This document shows positions 50,743-60,017 of a DNA stretch of 64,000 nucleotides, piece by piece (the first letter of the stretch is position 1; the number at the start of each line of letters is the position of its first letter). The stretch is from SFWF01 sp045537915 (GTDB taxonomy: Bacteria > Bacillota > Clostridia > Oscillospirales > Acutalibacteraceae). Location of the stretch: positions 61,579 through 125,578 of the forward strand of contig JAZSQK010000063.1 of assembly GCA_045537915.1 (NCBI GenBank), written 5' to 3'. The notes under the pieces were generated by a model. The model was not told the origin of the DNA and ran no database searches. It worked only from the letters and a program-made list of their open reading frames with translations. The position numbers and the translations under genes are program-made.

Positions 50743-52971
50743 ATGGCAAACGACTACAATTTCTTTAAATCGGGTGCTTGGCAGGAAGAAATAAATGTCC
50801 GGGATTTTATTCAAAAGAATTATACTGAATATACCGGTGATGATTCCTTCCTTTCTTCTGCAACCGAGCGGACAACAAAGCTTATGGAAAAGGTAAATGC
50901 CCTTTTTGCAAAGGAAAGGGCTAACGGCGGAGTACTTGATATTGACACCGAGACCGTTTCCTCTCTTTTGAACTATGCGCCCGGATATATTGATAAGGAA
51001 AATGAGCTGATAGTCGGCCTTCAGACCGATGCGCCCCTTAAAAGAGGTGTAAACCCCTTTGGCGGTATCAGAATGGCAAGACAGGCATGCAGCGCCTACG
51101 GATACAAATTAAGTGACAAAATTGAAGAGGAATTTTACTATCGCACTACCCATAACGATGCGGTTTTCAGAGTATACACAGATGAAATGCGAGCCGCAAG
51201 AAAGTGCCATGTAATCACAGGACTTCCCGATGCATACGGCCGTGGCAGAATAATCGGTGACTACCGCCGTGTTGCGCTTTACGGTATTGACCGTCTTATT
51301 GAGCTCAAGAAAAAGGATAGAATTGCGCTCGGCAGAGAGCTTTTAGACCTCGAAAAAATCCAACTTGCCGAAGAGGTTGCAAAACAAATCGCTTTCCTTG
51401 CAAAGCTCAGAGATATGGCGGCTATGTACGGCTATGACATAAGCAAACCTGCTACTAATGCAAGAGAGGCTATTCAGTGGACCTATTTTGCATACCTCGG
51501 CGCAATTAAGGAGCAAAACGGCGCTGCAATGTCACTTGGCAGAGTAAGTACCTTTTTTGATATTTATATCGAGCGTGATATCAAAAACGGTCTTCTCACC
51601 GAACAGGAGGCGCAGGAGCTTATTGACGATTTTGTAATAAAGCTTCGTCTTGCACGTCATCTTCGTACCCCTGAATATAATGAGCTTTTCGGCGGAGATC
51701 CCATGTGGATAACCGAGGCTATCGGAGGAATGGGAAAGGATAACCGAAGTCTTGTTACCAAGACCTGTTTCCGTATGCTCAACACCCTTTACACCTTAGG
51801 TCCCTCGCCCGAGCCGAATCTCACTATCCTCTGGTCAAACTCACTGCCTGAAAACTTCAAGAAGTTTTGCGCTAAGGTTTCTATTGATACCGATTCTATA
51901 CAGTATGAAAACGATGATGTTATGCGTCCCGAATATGGCGATGACTATGCGATAGCCTGTTGCGTATCTGCTATGAAAATCGGCAAACAGATGCAGTTCT
52001 TTGGCGCAAGATGCAATCTTGCAAAGCTTTTGCTTATTGCCATAAACGGCGGATATGACACAACAAGCGGTATACATATAGGCCCTCAGCTAGAGGTTTT
52101 GTCAAAGGATGACTTTGACTTTGAAACTGTTATTAAACGGTTTAATATTTACCTTGAGTGGCTTTGCCGTCTTTATGTCAGCACAATGAATGTAATTCAT
52201 TTTATGCACGATAAGTATGCCTATGAAAAACTGCAGATGGCACTTCATGATACCGAGGTCGGTCGTTTTATGGCGTTTGGTATTGCGGGGCTTTCTGTAA
52301 TTGCCGACTCGCTCAGCGCAATAAAATACGCAACGGTTGAGCCGCTATTTAATGAAGAGGGTTATATCACAGAGTTCAAAACGTCGGGAGAGTTTCCTAA
52401 ATTCGGAAATGACGATGACAGGGTTGACAGGATTGCCAAAAGCCTTACACACGACGTCATCACCGAGCTTCGCAAGACTCCGACCTACAGAAACGCCATA
52501 CACACCCTTTCTGTTCTTACCATCACTTCAAACGTTATGTACGGTAAAAACACCGGATCTACCCCCGACGGCAGACCTGCAGGCGCCCCCTTCGCTCCCG
52601 GTGCCAATCCGATGCACAACCGTGAAGAAAACGGCGCTCTTGCTTCACTCAATTCTGTAGCTAAAATAAGCTATGATGACTGCCACGACGGAGTTTCCAA
52701 CACCTTCTCGATTACACCCGAGGCTCTGGGCAGAACTTCTGACGAGAGAATTTGCAATCTGGTCAGCATTCTTGAAGGTTACTTTGCGAAAAAAGCACAC
52801 CACATAAATGTAAACGTTTTAAACCGAGAAACACTGATGAAAGCATATGAAAACCCTGAAGCATACCCCAACCTCACTATAAGGGTATCGGGCTATGCGG
52901 TCAACTTCAACAAGCTCTCAAGGGAGCAGCAAAAAGAGGTCATCAGCCGCACATTCCACGAGGCGTTATAA
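50743..52971 (+). CDS. pflB: Formate C-acetyltransferase (pyruvate formate-lyase)
   Basis: The 742-residue glycyl-radical enzyme splits pyruvate with CoA into acetyl-CoA and formate. The catalytic pair is Cys406-Cys407 (IACCVSAM), and Gly717 in RVSGYAVNF holds the radical. Length and the end SREQQKEVISRTFHE are typical. AAGGAG precedes ATG at 50743. Transcription is under the ZTP riboswitch, so it is raised when one-carbon supply is short; formate feeds 10-formyl-THF for purine synthesis. Confidence 0.97.
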   Translation: MANDYNFFKSGAWQEEINVRDFIQKNYTEYTGDDSFLSSATERTTKLMEKVNALFAKERANGGVLDIDTETVSSLLNYAPGYIDKENELIVGLQTDAPLKRGVNPFGGIRMARQACSAYGYKLSDKIEEEFYYRTTHNDAVFRVYTDEMRAARKCHVITGLPDAYGRGRIIGDYRRVALYGIDRLIELKKKDRIALGRELLDLEKIQLAEEVAKQIAFLAKLRDMAAMYGYDISKPATNAREAIQWTYFAYLGAIKEQNGAAMSLGRVSTFFDIYIERDIKNGLLTEQEAQELIDDFVIKLRLARHLRTPEYNELFGGDPMWITEAIGGMGKDNRSLVTKTCFRMLNTLYTLGPSPEPNLTILWSNSLPENFKKFCAKVSIDTDSIQYENDDVMRPEYGDDYAIACCVSAMKIGKQMQFFGARCNLAKLLLIAINGGYDTTSGIHIGPQLEVLSKDDFDFETVIKRFNIYLEWLCRLYVSTMNVIHFMHDKYAYEKLQMALHDTEVGRFMAFGIAGLSVIADSLSAIKYATVEPLFNEEGYITEFKTSGEFPKFGNDDDRVDRIAKSLTHDVITELRKTPTYRNAIHTLSVLTITSNVMYGKNTGSTPDGRPAGAPFAPGANPMHNREENGALASLNSVAKISYDDCHDGVSNTFSITPEALGRTSDERICNLVSILEGYFAKKAHHINVNVLNRETLMKAYENPEAYPNLTIRVSGYAVNFNKLSREQQKEVISRTFHEAL

Positions 52972-52976
52972 GAAAT

Positions 52977-53708
52977 ATGATTAGAGGTCGTGTTCATTCA
53001 ATCCAAAGCCTCGGCACATTAGACGGTCCCGGTGTTCGCTTTGTAGTCTTTATGCAGGGCTGTAATCTGCGTTGCGGATGTTGCCACAATCCTGACACCT
53101 GGAGCCTTTCGGGAGGAAGCCTATATACTGCAGACGAGATTTTTGAAAAGGCAGAAAGGTTCAAGGAATACTTTGGCAAGGATGGCGGTATTACCCTTTC
53201 GGGCGGAGAGCCTCTTTTGCAAAGCGATTTTGCTTTTGAGCTTTTTTCCCTTTGTAAAGCGCATGGGGTAAACACCTGTCTTGATACCTCGGGAAGCATT
53301 ATAAACGATTCGGTCAAAAGGCTTCTCACGGTTACCGACAGGGTGCTGCTCGATATAAAATACACCACCGAAGAGGACTATAAAAAATATGTCGGCTGCG
53401 ATCTCAAAAGGGTAATAAACTTTTTGAGTTTGCTCGACGAAAAGGGTATTGCTACCACCGTCCGTCAGGTCATTATTCCCTCTCTGAATGATACCGAAAA
53501 CAACATTTTTGCCCTGAAGGACATCCTAAAGCAGTACTCCTGCATAGATAAAACCGAGCTTTTACCCTTTAAAAAGATATGTCAGACAAAGTATGACAGT
53601 TTAGGGATAAGCTTTCCTTTTGCCGAGTACAAAACGCCGTCAAATACTAAAATGCAGATTCTTGAAGAGTTGCTCTCAAATTGTTACAAAACAGCAACAA
53701 ATAGTTAA
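52977..53708 (+). CDS. pflA: Pyruvate formate-lyase activating enzyme
   Basis: The 243-residue radical-SAM protein uses a [4Fe-4S] cluster held by Cys29, Cys33 and Cys36 (CNLRCGCC) and SAM to place the glycyl radical on PFL. GGITLSGGEPLLQ is the SAM-binding GGE motif. It starts 5 bases after pflB and is co-transcribed. Confidence 0.96.
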   Translation: MIRGRVHSIQSLGTLDGPGVRFVVFMQGCNLRCGCCHNPDTWSLSGGSLYTADEIFEKAERFKEYFGKDGGITLSGGEPLLQSDFAFELFSLCKAHGVNTCLDTSGSIINDSVKRLLTVTDRVLLDIKYTTEEDYKKYVGCDLKRVINFLSLLDEKGIATTVRQVIIPSLNDTENNIFALKDILKQYSCIDKTELLPFKKICQTKYDSLGISFPFAEYKTPSNTKMQILEELLSNCYKTATNS

Positions 53709-53724
53709 AAACGATAAATAATTA

Positions 53725-53753
53725 TTGACAAACGATAATTCTAACGTTATAAT
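53725..53753 (+). promoter_or_regulatory. Promoter of the DUF2975-XRE-DUF4173 unit
   Basis: TTGACA, a 17-base spacer and TATAAT; perfect consensus. Its start point falls inside the left arm of the following hairpin. Confidence 0.88.
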
Positions 53754-53755
53754 CT

Positions 53756-53799
53756 TCCCGTAAGTTATGGAATTATTTTCCATCATTTACGGGATATTT
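53756..53799 (+). terminator. Terminator overlapping the downstream promoter start
   Basis: TCCCGTAA pairs with TTACGGGA, and inside ATGGAA with TTCCAT, followed by TATTTTTG. It can end pflBA transcripts, but transcripts from the internal promoter lack most of the left arm and would pass. Confidence 0.75.
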
Positions 53800-53817
53800 T
53801 TGTTTTGAGGTGTTTTT

Positions 53818-54258
53818 ATGAAGAAAAGTTCAGTAATTTTCACAGGAGCTTTTATCATTGCATGTATGCTGGCTGTACTCTTTTTGGATATGTTTGCACT
53901 TGATTTTGCCAAATGGTTTGTAACATTACGAAATCTTGATGCAGTTTTAAAAATAGTTATCCCAATTGCTTTTTGGATTTGTTCCGTTCCGACCATGATA
54001 GCGCTCGGTTGTTTGCTCATGCTTCTTAAAAATATTTTGAGTGAATATATATTTCACTCAATCAACAGCCATATGATGACTGTCATTTGTTGGTGCTGCC
54101 TTTCAGTTGCCCTTGTTACATCTATAGCTACATACTGGTACATTCCCTTTATAGCGGTTGCTGCATCAATGATCTTTTTATGCCTTATCGTGAGCATAGT
54201 TCGTGGTTGCTTTAACGCGGCTATTACCTTGCGTGAAGAAAACGAACTGACTATTTAA
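53818..54258 (+). CDS. DUF2975 membrane protein
   Basis: The 146-residue protein has four hydrophobic segments (about 8-28, 45-70, 85-105, 110-132) and matches DUF2975 proteins of Firmicutes in layout. Such proteins are often encoded beside a small XRE regulator, exactly as here (15-base gap). The function is unknown; antibiotic or envelope stress sensing has been suggested by others for such pairs but is not shown here. Confidence 0.85.
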   Translation: MKKSSVIFTGAFIIACMLAVLFLDMFALDFAKWFVTLRNLDAVLKIVIPIAFWICSVPTMIALGCLLMLLKNILSEYIFHSINSHMMTVICWCCLSVALVTSIATYWYIPFIAVAASMIFLCLIVSIVRGCFNAAITLREENELTI

Positions 54259-54273
54259 GGGAGGACCGTATAA

Positions 54274-54495
54274 ATGGCAATAATTATTAACCTCGATGTT
54301 ATGCTTGCGAAAAGAAAAATGTCCTCTCTTGAACTGGCTCAAGCCATCGATATTACCCCCGCAAACCTTTCTATTCTGAAAACAGGAAAGGCAAAAGCTA
54401 TTCGGTTCAGCACACTTGAAAGTATCTGTAAAGCTCTCGACTGTCAACCTGCCGATATACTTGAATACAGACCTGATCAGGAGGTAATCTTATGA
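54274..54495 (+). CDS. XRE/YozG-family transcriptional regulator
   Basis: The 73-residue one-domain helix-turn-helix protein (MAIIINLDVMLAKRKMSSLELAQAIDITPANLSILKTGKAKAIRFSTLESICKALDCQPADILEY) is of the YozG type. It overlaps the next gene by 4 bases. It likely controls its own operon with DUF2975. GGGAGG precedes the ATG. Confidence 0.93.
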   Translation: MAIIINLDVMLAKRKMSSLELAQAIDITPANLSILKTGKAKAIRFSTLESICKALDCQPADILEYRPDQEVIL

Positions 54496-56177
54496 ATTTT
54501 TGTCAAAGATGCAAAAAAGAAATAGATGATAACCGCGCTGTTTGCGAAGAGTGTCTTGAATGGATGAAGCAAGAAAATATTACTGAACTGCCAAAGGTTT
54601 TACGACCTACAGCCGACTCCCGAGATATAAAACTTGCCGCACTTCTTATACTTCCCTGTCTTTTGTTGATAAATTGTCTTTTTTGGAGCAATGTAGGACT
54701 CGGCGTTACCATAGGTTTTCTCCTTATCGGCATAATTACTTTTTGGTATATATCCAAATCAAAACAAAAGCCTTCTGTATATCGTTTCATATGTACGATA
54801 TTTTTTATACTGATGGCGGTTACACTTTCCCTTTCCGACCACTCCCTGACCAAAGGCCTTTCGGTTGTTGTTATTTTGCTTCTTTATCTTATAATAATTA
54901 CCGACCACTTTGACTTGCGTAGTCATAAAAGCGGTTCATACTCTGCCATTCTTGATATTCTTAGAACTGCTTTTGATTTTGGACTTGGCAATATAACGAA
55001 CGGAATCTATGCTCTACTCCATAAAAACCATGCGGATGGCGAAGTAACAAAGCGCCGCATAGGACATGTTTTCTCCGGTATCGCTCTTGCAATTCCTGTG
55101 TTACTGATAGTCGTGCCGTTACTCATATCCTCGGACGCGGCTTTTGAATCAATTTTCAAAGACATATCGCTGTCCAAAATTTTTGAGATTGTAATCACTT
55201 TGCTCTGTGGAGGATTATATTTTCTTTCGGTATTCAGTCGTCTTTTTATGGTAAAGAATGCTGAAGTTAAGCCTGCGGCAAAATCTTCTTTTAAGGGAAT
55301 AACCGCTATATCGGTTTACTCTTTTCTTGTTGCCGTATCGTCTGCTTATGTGCTTTATCTTTTTTCTCAACTTGCGTACTTTTTTAATGCTTTTGCAGGT
55401 CTTTTGCCAAAAGATTTCACAATGGCAGAATATGCCAGACGAGGCTTCTTTGAAATGTCTGCTGTATGCGGTATAAATCTGTTAATTATTCTTCTTACTA
55501 CTGTGCTCTGCCGTAAAGAAGGGAATATACTTCCTAAGCCGCTTAAAGCCCTAAACGGTTTTCTATGTTGTTTTTCGCTTCTGCTTATAATTACTGCAAT
55601 CTCAAAAATGGTACTCTACATTGACCGTTTCGGCATGACAAGGCTTCGCATATACACATCATTATTTATGGTATTTTTAGGGCTTGTTTTTGTAACAGTT
55701 ATTCTTAAACTATTTATCCGCAAACTTCCATATATGAAAATAATTCTCATAACCGCCTGTTCAGTTTTGCTACTCTCTTGCCTTTTTGATGCTGACCGCA
55801 TAATTGCAAACTATAATGTAAATGCATATCTTAACGACAAGCTGCAAAATGTGGATGTTAGTACACTTGAAGACCTAGATTCCTCTGCTATAGATCCTTT
55901 GTTGAAGCTCTATCACCATACAGAAGGTGAACTGCACACAGAGGTGAAGCATGCACTCAACCGCAGATTTAAAGCTCATTTTAATATAATCAAAATAATC
56001 AAAGATGAGACGGGTATTTATATAATAGAGGGTTCTGATTTTGATATAAGAGGTTTTAATGTCACAGAATACCTAGCTCTTAAAAGTCTACGTGAAGGCT
56101 GGACGGAATTTTTTGATTGGGAGCTTTACAATGGCCAAGAAGCAGACTACGATTTACCAGACCCTAACAAACAATAA
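54492..56177 (+). CDS. DUF4173/DUF4153 membrane protein with N-terminal zinc ribbon
   Basis: The 561-residue protein begins with a zinc ribbon (CQRC...CEEC, Cys 4, 7, 19, 22), then about 12 hydrophobic segments (about 45-440) and a cytosolic tail with a helical pattern (about 440-561). The membrane part matches DUF4173-type proteins. It is the last gene of the unit with the DUF2975 and XRE proteins. The zinc-ribbon-plus-membrane plan recalls the 5957-7677 pair, but sequence similarity is not evident. Confidence 0.8.
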   Translation: MNFCQRCKKEIDDNRAVCEECLEWMKQENITELPKVLRPTADSRDIKLAALLILPCLLLINCLFWSNVGLGVTIGFLLIGIITFWYISKSKQKPSVYRFICTIFFILMAVTLSLSDHSLTKGLSVVVILLLYLIIITDHFDLRSHKSGSYSAILDILRTAFDFGLGNITNGIYALLHKNHADGEVTKRRIGHVFSGIALAIPVLLIVVPLLISSDAAFESIFKDISLSKIFEIVITLLCGGLYFLSVFSRLFMVKNAEVKPAAKSSFKGITAISVYSFLVAVSSAYVLYLFSQLAYFFNAFAGLLPKDFTMAEYARRGFFEMSAVCGINLLIILLTTVLCRKEGNILPKPLKALNGFLCCFSLLLIITAISKMVLYIDRFGMTRLRIYTSLFMVFLGLVFVTVILKLFIRKLPYMKIILITACSVLLLSCLFDADRIIANYNVNAYLNDKLQNVDVSTLEDLDSSAIDPLLKLYHHTEGELHTEVKHALNRRFKAHFNIIKIIKDETGIYIIEGSDFDIRGFNVTEYLALKSLREGWTEFFDWELYNGQEADYDLPDPNKQ

Positions 56178-56184
56178 ATAAAGA

Positions 56185-56218
56185 AGTGAGCAAGATTTGT
56201 CTTGCTCACTATTTTTAT
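56185..56218. terminator. Terminator after the DUF4173 gene
   Basis: AGTGAGCAAGA, loop TTTG, TCTTGCTCACT and ATTTTTAT. It overlaps the end of the converging PHP gene. Confidence 0.9.
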
Positions 56219-57228
56219 ACTTCATATCCTTGTGTATGGGCATGTTTTCCGTAAAAATCGGTTACCGTTATCCTGAAATAGCCGTCATCAGCCCGAAGCT
56301 TAAACTCTGCCTCCCTCACAGGAAGGTCATCTGTCGCATTTACAGCATCGGTTCGTCTGCCTGCGGTAGAAAGGGCTATTCTCGCTGCTTTTGAAGTTTT
56401 TATAAACACCCTGTCCGAGTCCCGTGTAAGACTGTAAATCAAAGGACCGTTCGATGCGTAAAACTCTCCTCTTTTTAATGCAGAAATTATTTTTTGATAG
56501 GACAGCTCGTCCGAGTTTATCATAACAAAGCCTCCGAACATATCGGAGTTGGGGCTGTCAGTACCGAACCTTGCGTGGCAGTCATCTGCCATTGTGCAGA
56601 ATATCTTTTTCCCCGCACGAAGAAGGTCATCGAACACATTTATACAGTAGTCATAGCCTCCCGAAACGGCCGAGGCATGATTATAAATCTCGACTGCAAA
56701 AAGCCCTTCGTACTGAAGATACTGAACCGCATTCTCAAGCGACCAGTTAGGATGATTATAGGTAACCAAAAAGCCCTTATCGGTTGCGGTCCTTATTATC
56801 TCGTTTATTCCCTTTGCCGAATACTCTCTTTCATATTCCTCTGAAAACCTGATAAGATGCTCTATTTGTTCGTTTTTAAAATGGTCATAGACCGAGTTGT
56901 AACAGGGTGTCAGAGTATTGTGTTGGTCCTCGGCATAAAAGTTCAGGTGGCAGACCTTCATATTATAGTTTTCAAGGGTTGACTGGTGTGGGAACTCTTT
57001 AATAGCCACCTCACAGGAGGTAATGGTTAAAAAATCCTCGTCATCAAGATGAGAATTGTCTATTAAATGCTCGTGGTCACTAAAGGCAACTATCTTATAG
57101 CCTTTTTTCTTAAATTCCTCCTTGAGCTCGGCTGTCGTGAGCTTTCCGTCGGAATTAGTGCTGTGACAGTGAAGATTTGCTTTATAAAAGTTTTTACTGC
57201 TGTCGAGTAATATCTGCAATTTTATCAC
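56215..57228 (-). CDS. PHP-domain phosphoesterase
   Basis: The 337-residue protein has the PHP metal motif HCHSTNSDG (HxH, near 20-28), FSDHEHLI near 49-56, YNHPNW near 155-160 and a DDCHARFGT site near 216-224. PHP proteins hydrolyse phosphodiesters or phosphohistidinol; the substrate is unknown. C-terminal ~90 residues form a beta-rich part (ARIALSTAGRRTDAV...FRITVTDFYGKHAHTQGYEV) seen in secreted-type PHP enzymes. No signal peptide is seen here. Confidence 0.88.
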   Translation of the reverse strand: MIKLQILLDSSKNFYKANLHCHSTNSDGKLTTAELKEEFKKKGYKIVAFSDHEHLIDNSHLDDEDFLTITSCEVAIKEFPHQSTLENYNMKVCHLNFYAEDQHNTLTPCYNSVYDHFKNEQIEHLIRFSEEYEREYSAKGINEIIRTATDKGFLVTYNHPNWSLENAVQYLQYEGLFAVEIYNHASAVSGGYDYCINVFDDLLRAGKKIFCTMADDCHARFGTDSPNSDMFGGFVMINSDELSYQKIISALKRGEFYASNGPLIYSLTRDSDRVFIKTSKAARIALSTAGRRTDAVNATDDLPVREAEFKLRADDGYFRITVTDFYGKHAHTQGYEV

Positions 57229-57235
57229 CTTTTTT

Positions 57236-57271
57236 TATCTGAAAAATCTCGCAGAAAAATCTGCGAGATTT
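57236..57271 (-). terminator. Terminator after ligA
   Basis: AAATCTCGCAG and CTGCGAGATTT pair; on the minus strand a T-run follows. So PHP and ligA are separate units. Confidence 0.88.
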
Positions 57272-57274
57272 CAC

Positions 57275-59251
57275 TTATTTTATCATCTCATTAAACTCTT
57301 CTTCGCTTATAACCCTGACTCCGAGCGAGTTTGCCTTATCGAGTTTGCTTCCCGCCTCTTCTCCCGCCAGAACAAAGGAGGTCTTTTTGGAAACAGAGGA
57401 GGAAACCTTTCCGCCCATACTCTCAATTATTGCCGAAGCATCACTTCTTGTGTATGTGGGGAGGGTTCCCGTAAGGACAAAGGTAAGCCCCTCAAACCTT
57501 GAATCAACCGCTGTATCGGGCTCGGTCATATTTACCGAAAATGCGCTCAGTCGGTCGACCATAGCCCTTGTTGATTCGAGTGAAAAGAATTCCCAAATAC
57601 TATCGGCAAGTACCGAACCGATACCGTCGATAGCCTCAAAATCCTCCTTTTGCGCCTTAAAAATATCCTCGATATTTTTAAAGCTGTCGGCAATAAGCTT
57701 TGCCGCCTTCTGACCAATATGTCTTATACCAAAGGCAAAAAGGAGTCTTGATAAGGGGTTTTCTTTAGATTTTTCAATAGCCGAAATAATATTCTGCGCC
57801 GATTTTTCGCCCAGTCTTTCAAGCTCTGCTATATCTTCGGTACGAAGCATATAAAGGTCTGTGGTTTCCTTTATAAGCCCTGCATCAAGCAGAAGTTCAA
57901 GCACTGCGGGACCTAATCCCTCTATATCCATCGCATCTCTTGAGGTGAAATGGATAAGGTGGCGGAGTATCTGGGCAGGGCACTGGGCGTTTGTGCAACG
58001 GATTACCGCTTCCCCCTCCTCCCTGAACACAGGACCGTGACAGGAGGGACAGATGTCAGGCATTACAAAGGGCACAGAATCGGCATTATGCTCCTTTACT
58101 GCAACCACCTCGGGAATTATTTCCCCTGCCTTGCGGACTATTATGGTATCTCCAAGGCAGATTCCCTTTTCTTTAATAAAATCTTCATTATGGAGCACCG
58201 CTCTGGATACGGTGGTTCCTGCGAGAAGTATCGGTTCAAAAACAGCGGTGGGTGTAAGAGCGCCTGTTCTTCCGACATTTATTTCGATACCTATAAGCTT
58301 TGTCGGCTTTTCTTCGGGAGGATATTTGTAGGCTATTGCCCATTTAGGATACTTTGCTGTGCTTCCCATTTCCTCTCGGGCAGAAAAATCATCCACCTTA
58401 ATTACGGCGCCGTCTATATCAAAGGACAATTCTCCTCTGCTGTTGCCGATTTTTTCAATCTCTGAAATTGCCTGATCAATAGTTGCGCAGCGCTTATAAT
58501 TCGGCACAACATTAAAGCCGAGGCTTTTTAAGAAATCCAATGATTCTATATGTGAAGAGAGGGTTTTGCCCTCAATTTTTTGCAGGTTGAAGATAAAAAT
58601 GTCCAGTTTTCTTTCTGCAACAATTTTACTGTTTTTCTGACGAAGTGTTCCTGCCGCAGCATTTCTTGGGTTTTTAGCAGGGCTTTCGCCCATAAGCTCC
58701 TGTCTTTCTACAAGCGCAAGGAAGGATTGTCTCGGCATATAGACCTCTCCCCTTACCACAAGCGTCTGGGTAAAGGGTATAGTTTTTGGTATATTCTCTA
58801 TTGTTAAAAGATTTTCGGTTACATCCTCGCCAGTTATACCGTCCCCTCTGGTTGCCCCTCTGACAAATTTTCCGTCTCTATACTCCAGAGAAACCGAAAG
58901 GCCGTCAATTTTAGGCTCTACCGAGTAAATACTGCTGCCCTGTGAGTTTCTTACCTTCTCATCAAAACTGCGAAGCTCATCAAAACTGAAGGCGTCAAGC
59001 AGACTTTCCATCTTGACCGAATGCTTTACTTCGGAGAAAAGTTTGGAGGCGTTGCCGCCGACCTTCTGCGTGGGAGAGTCAGAAGATATAAGTGAGGGGA
59101 ACTGAGCCTCAAGCTCTCTCAGTTCTCTGTTTAAAGCATCATATTCAAAGTCGCTTATCTCGGGAGCGTCCTGATTATAGTATCTGTCGTTATGATACCT
59201 GATAAGCTCGGACAGCTCTTCTGCCCTTTTTTTCGCCTCGTTTATATTCAT
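57275..59251 (-). CDS. ligA: NAD-dependent DNA ligase
   Basis: The 658-residue ligase seals nicks with NAD+. The Ia domain is followed by the adenylation site KIDG (Lys114, in YSVEPKIDGLSV), an OB-fold, the four-Cys zinc finger (CPSCHGPVF...CTNAQCPA near 400-425), helix-hairpin-helix repeats (about 440-570) and a C-terminal BRCT domain (FEGLTFVLTGTLPTYTRSDASAIIESMGGKVSSSVSKKTSFVLAG). It is followed by a terminator and preceded by yunB 12 bases upstream. Confidence 0.98.
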   Translation of the reverse strand: MNINEAKKRAEELSELIRYHNDRYYNQDAPEISDFEYDALNRELRELEAQFPSLISSDSPTQKVGGNASKLFSEVKHSVKMESLLDAFSFDELRSFDEKVRNSQGSSIYSVEPKIDGLSVSLEYRDGKFVRGATRGDGITGEDVTENLLTIENIPKTIPFTQTLVVRGEVYMPRQSFLALVERQELMGESPAKNPRNAAAGTLRQKNSKIVAERKLDIFIFNLQKIEGKTLSSHIESLDFLKSLGFNVVPNYKRCATIDQAISEIEKIGNSRGELSFDIDGAVIKVDDFSAREEMGSTAKYPKWAIAYKYPPEEKPTKLIGIEINVGRTGALTPTAVFEPILLAGTTVSRAVLHNEDFIKEKGICLGDTIIVRKAGEIIPEVVAVKEHNADSVPFVMPDICPSCHGPVFREEGEAVIRCTNAQCPAQILRHLIHFTSRDAMDIEGLGPAVLELLLDAGLIKETTDLYMLRTEDIAELERLGEKSAQNIISAIEKSKENPLSRLLFAFGIRHIGQKAAKLIADSFKNIEDIFKAQKEDFEAIDGIGSVLADSIWEFFSLESTRAMVDRLSAFSVNMTEPDTAVDSRFEGLTFVLTGTLPTYTRSDASAIIESMGGKVSSSVSKKTSFVLAGEEAGSKLDKANSLGVRVISEEEFNEMIK

Positions 59252-59263
59252 CTTTTTTCTCCT

Positions 59264-59959
59264 TTATTCCACAAGCTGCGCTCCGTAATCAAAAATATCA
59301 TCTACGATATCTTCATTTGCATAATCTATTTTAGTATAAGCCTCGGGAACATCCCCGATTATTACCGTCTGGGCAAGGACAAAATCGGTCGTTTGCACTA
59401 TCTCGGGATTTTTCCCGGGAACCGCAAGACTTCCCTTTGTTCCTACCGTTACCGAAATTCTGTGTACCGTCTGATTTATTCCTGCCTCGTAAAATTCTGA
59501 TTTAATATCCGAAAAGACAACCGTTGCAACACTCACGTTATACTTAACCTTGGGAAATCTTAAAAAAGAATAATATATCCCGAAGGCAGCCGAAACGGGC
59601 ACCGAGAAGCCTACGCTTCCATAGCCTCTGAGTTCGGTCAGCACCGCCTGTGTAATATCGCTTTTAAGGCAGTTTATGTAGTTTGTGTCTATCTCTACCG
59701 AGGTAACCTTCAGGTTTTCATCACGGGTAACTATGCAGATTTGGTCATAGGTCACCGAATATTCCTCCAAAAGCTCGGACGCCGCTTTGTTTACCGAGCT
59801 TGTTAGCAGAGAGGCCATTCTGCTCTCAGCATAATTGAAGGCTACACTTCGAAGTCTTATATCAACATATACCGTAAGTGAGCAAAGAATTAAAACTGCC
59901 GCCATTGCCAGATAAAGTATCCGCAAAAGCCTCTGTTTTTTATTGCTTCTTTTTTGCAA
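59264..59959 (-). CDS. yunB: Sporulation protein YunB
   Basis: The 231-residue protein has one N-terminal transmembrane helix (about 13-33) and an extracellular part with VRITRDENLKVTSVEIDTNYIN-like and GYGSVGFSVPVSAAFGIYYSF phrases typical of YunB. In Bacillus YunB is a SigE/SigG-dependent protein needed for normal sporulation. It suggests an endospore-forming lineage. Preceded by the kinase-like gene and followed by ligA. Confidence 0.9.
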   Translation of the reverse strand: MQKRSNKKQRLLRILYLAMAAVLILCSLTVYVDIRLRSVAFNYAESRMASLLTSSVNKAASELLEEYSVTYDQICIVTRDENLKVTSVEIDTNYINCLKSDITQAVLTELRGYGSVGFSVPVSAAFGIYYSFLRFPKVKYNVSVATVVFSDIKSEFYEAGINQTVHRISVTVGTKGSLAVPGKNPEIVQTTDFVLAQTVIIGDVPEAYTKIDYANEDIVDDIFDYGAQLVE

Positions 59960-60017
59960 TTATAAATCACCGCCTTCCGTAATACATACTACGAAAGGCA
60001 GCTTTGTTTAGTGAAAT

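Noticed and set aside
59972..59999. Hairpin GCCTTCCGTA / TACGAAAGGC between yunB and the cytidylate-kinase-like gene
   Set aside because: There is a mismatch in the stem and no T-run after it on the minus strand, so it is not called a terminator.
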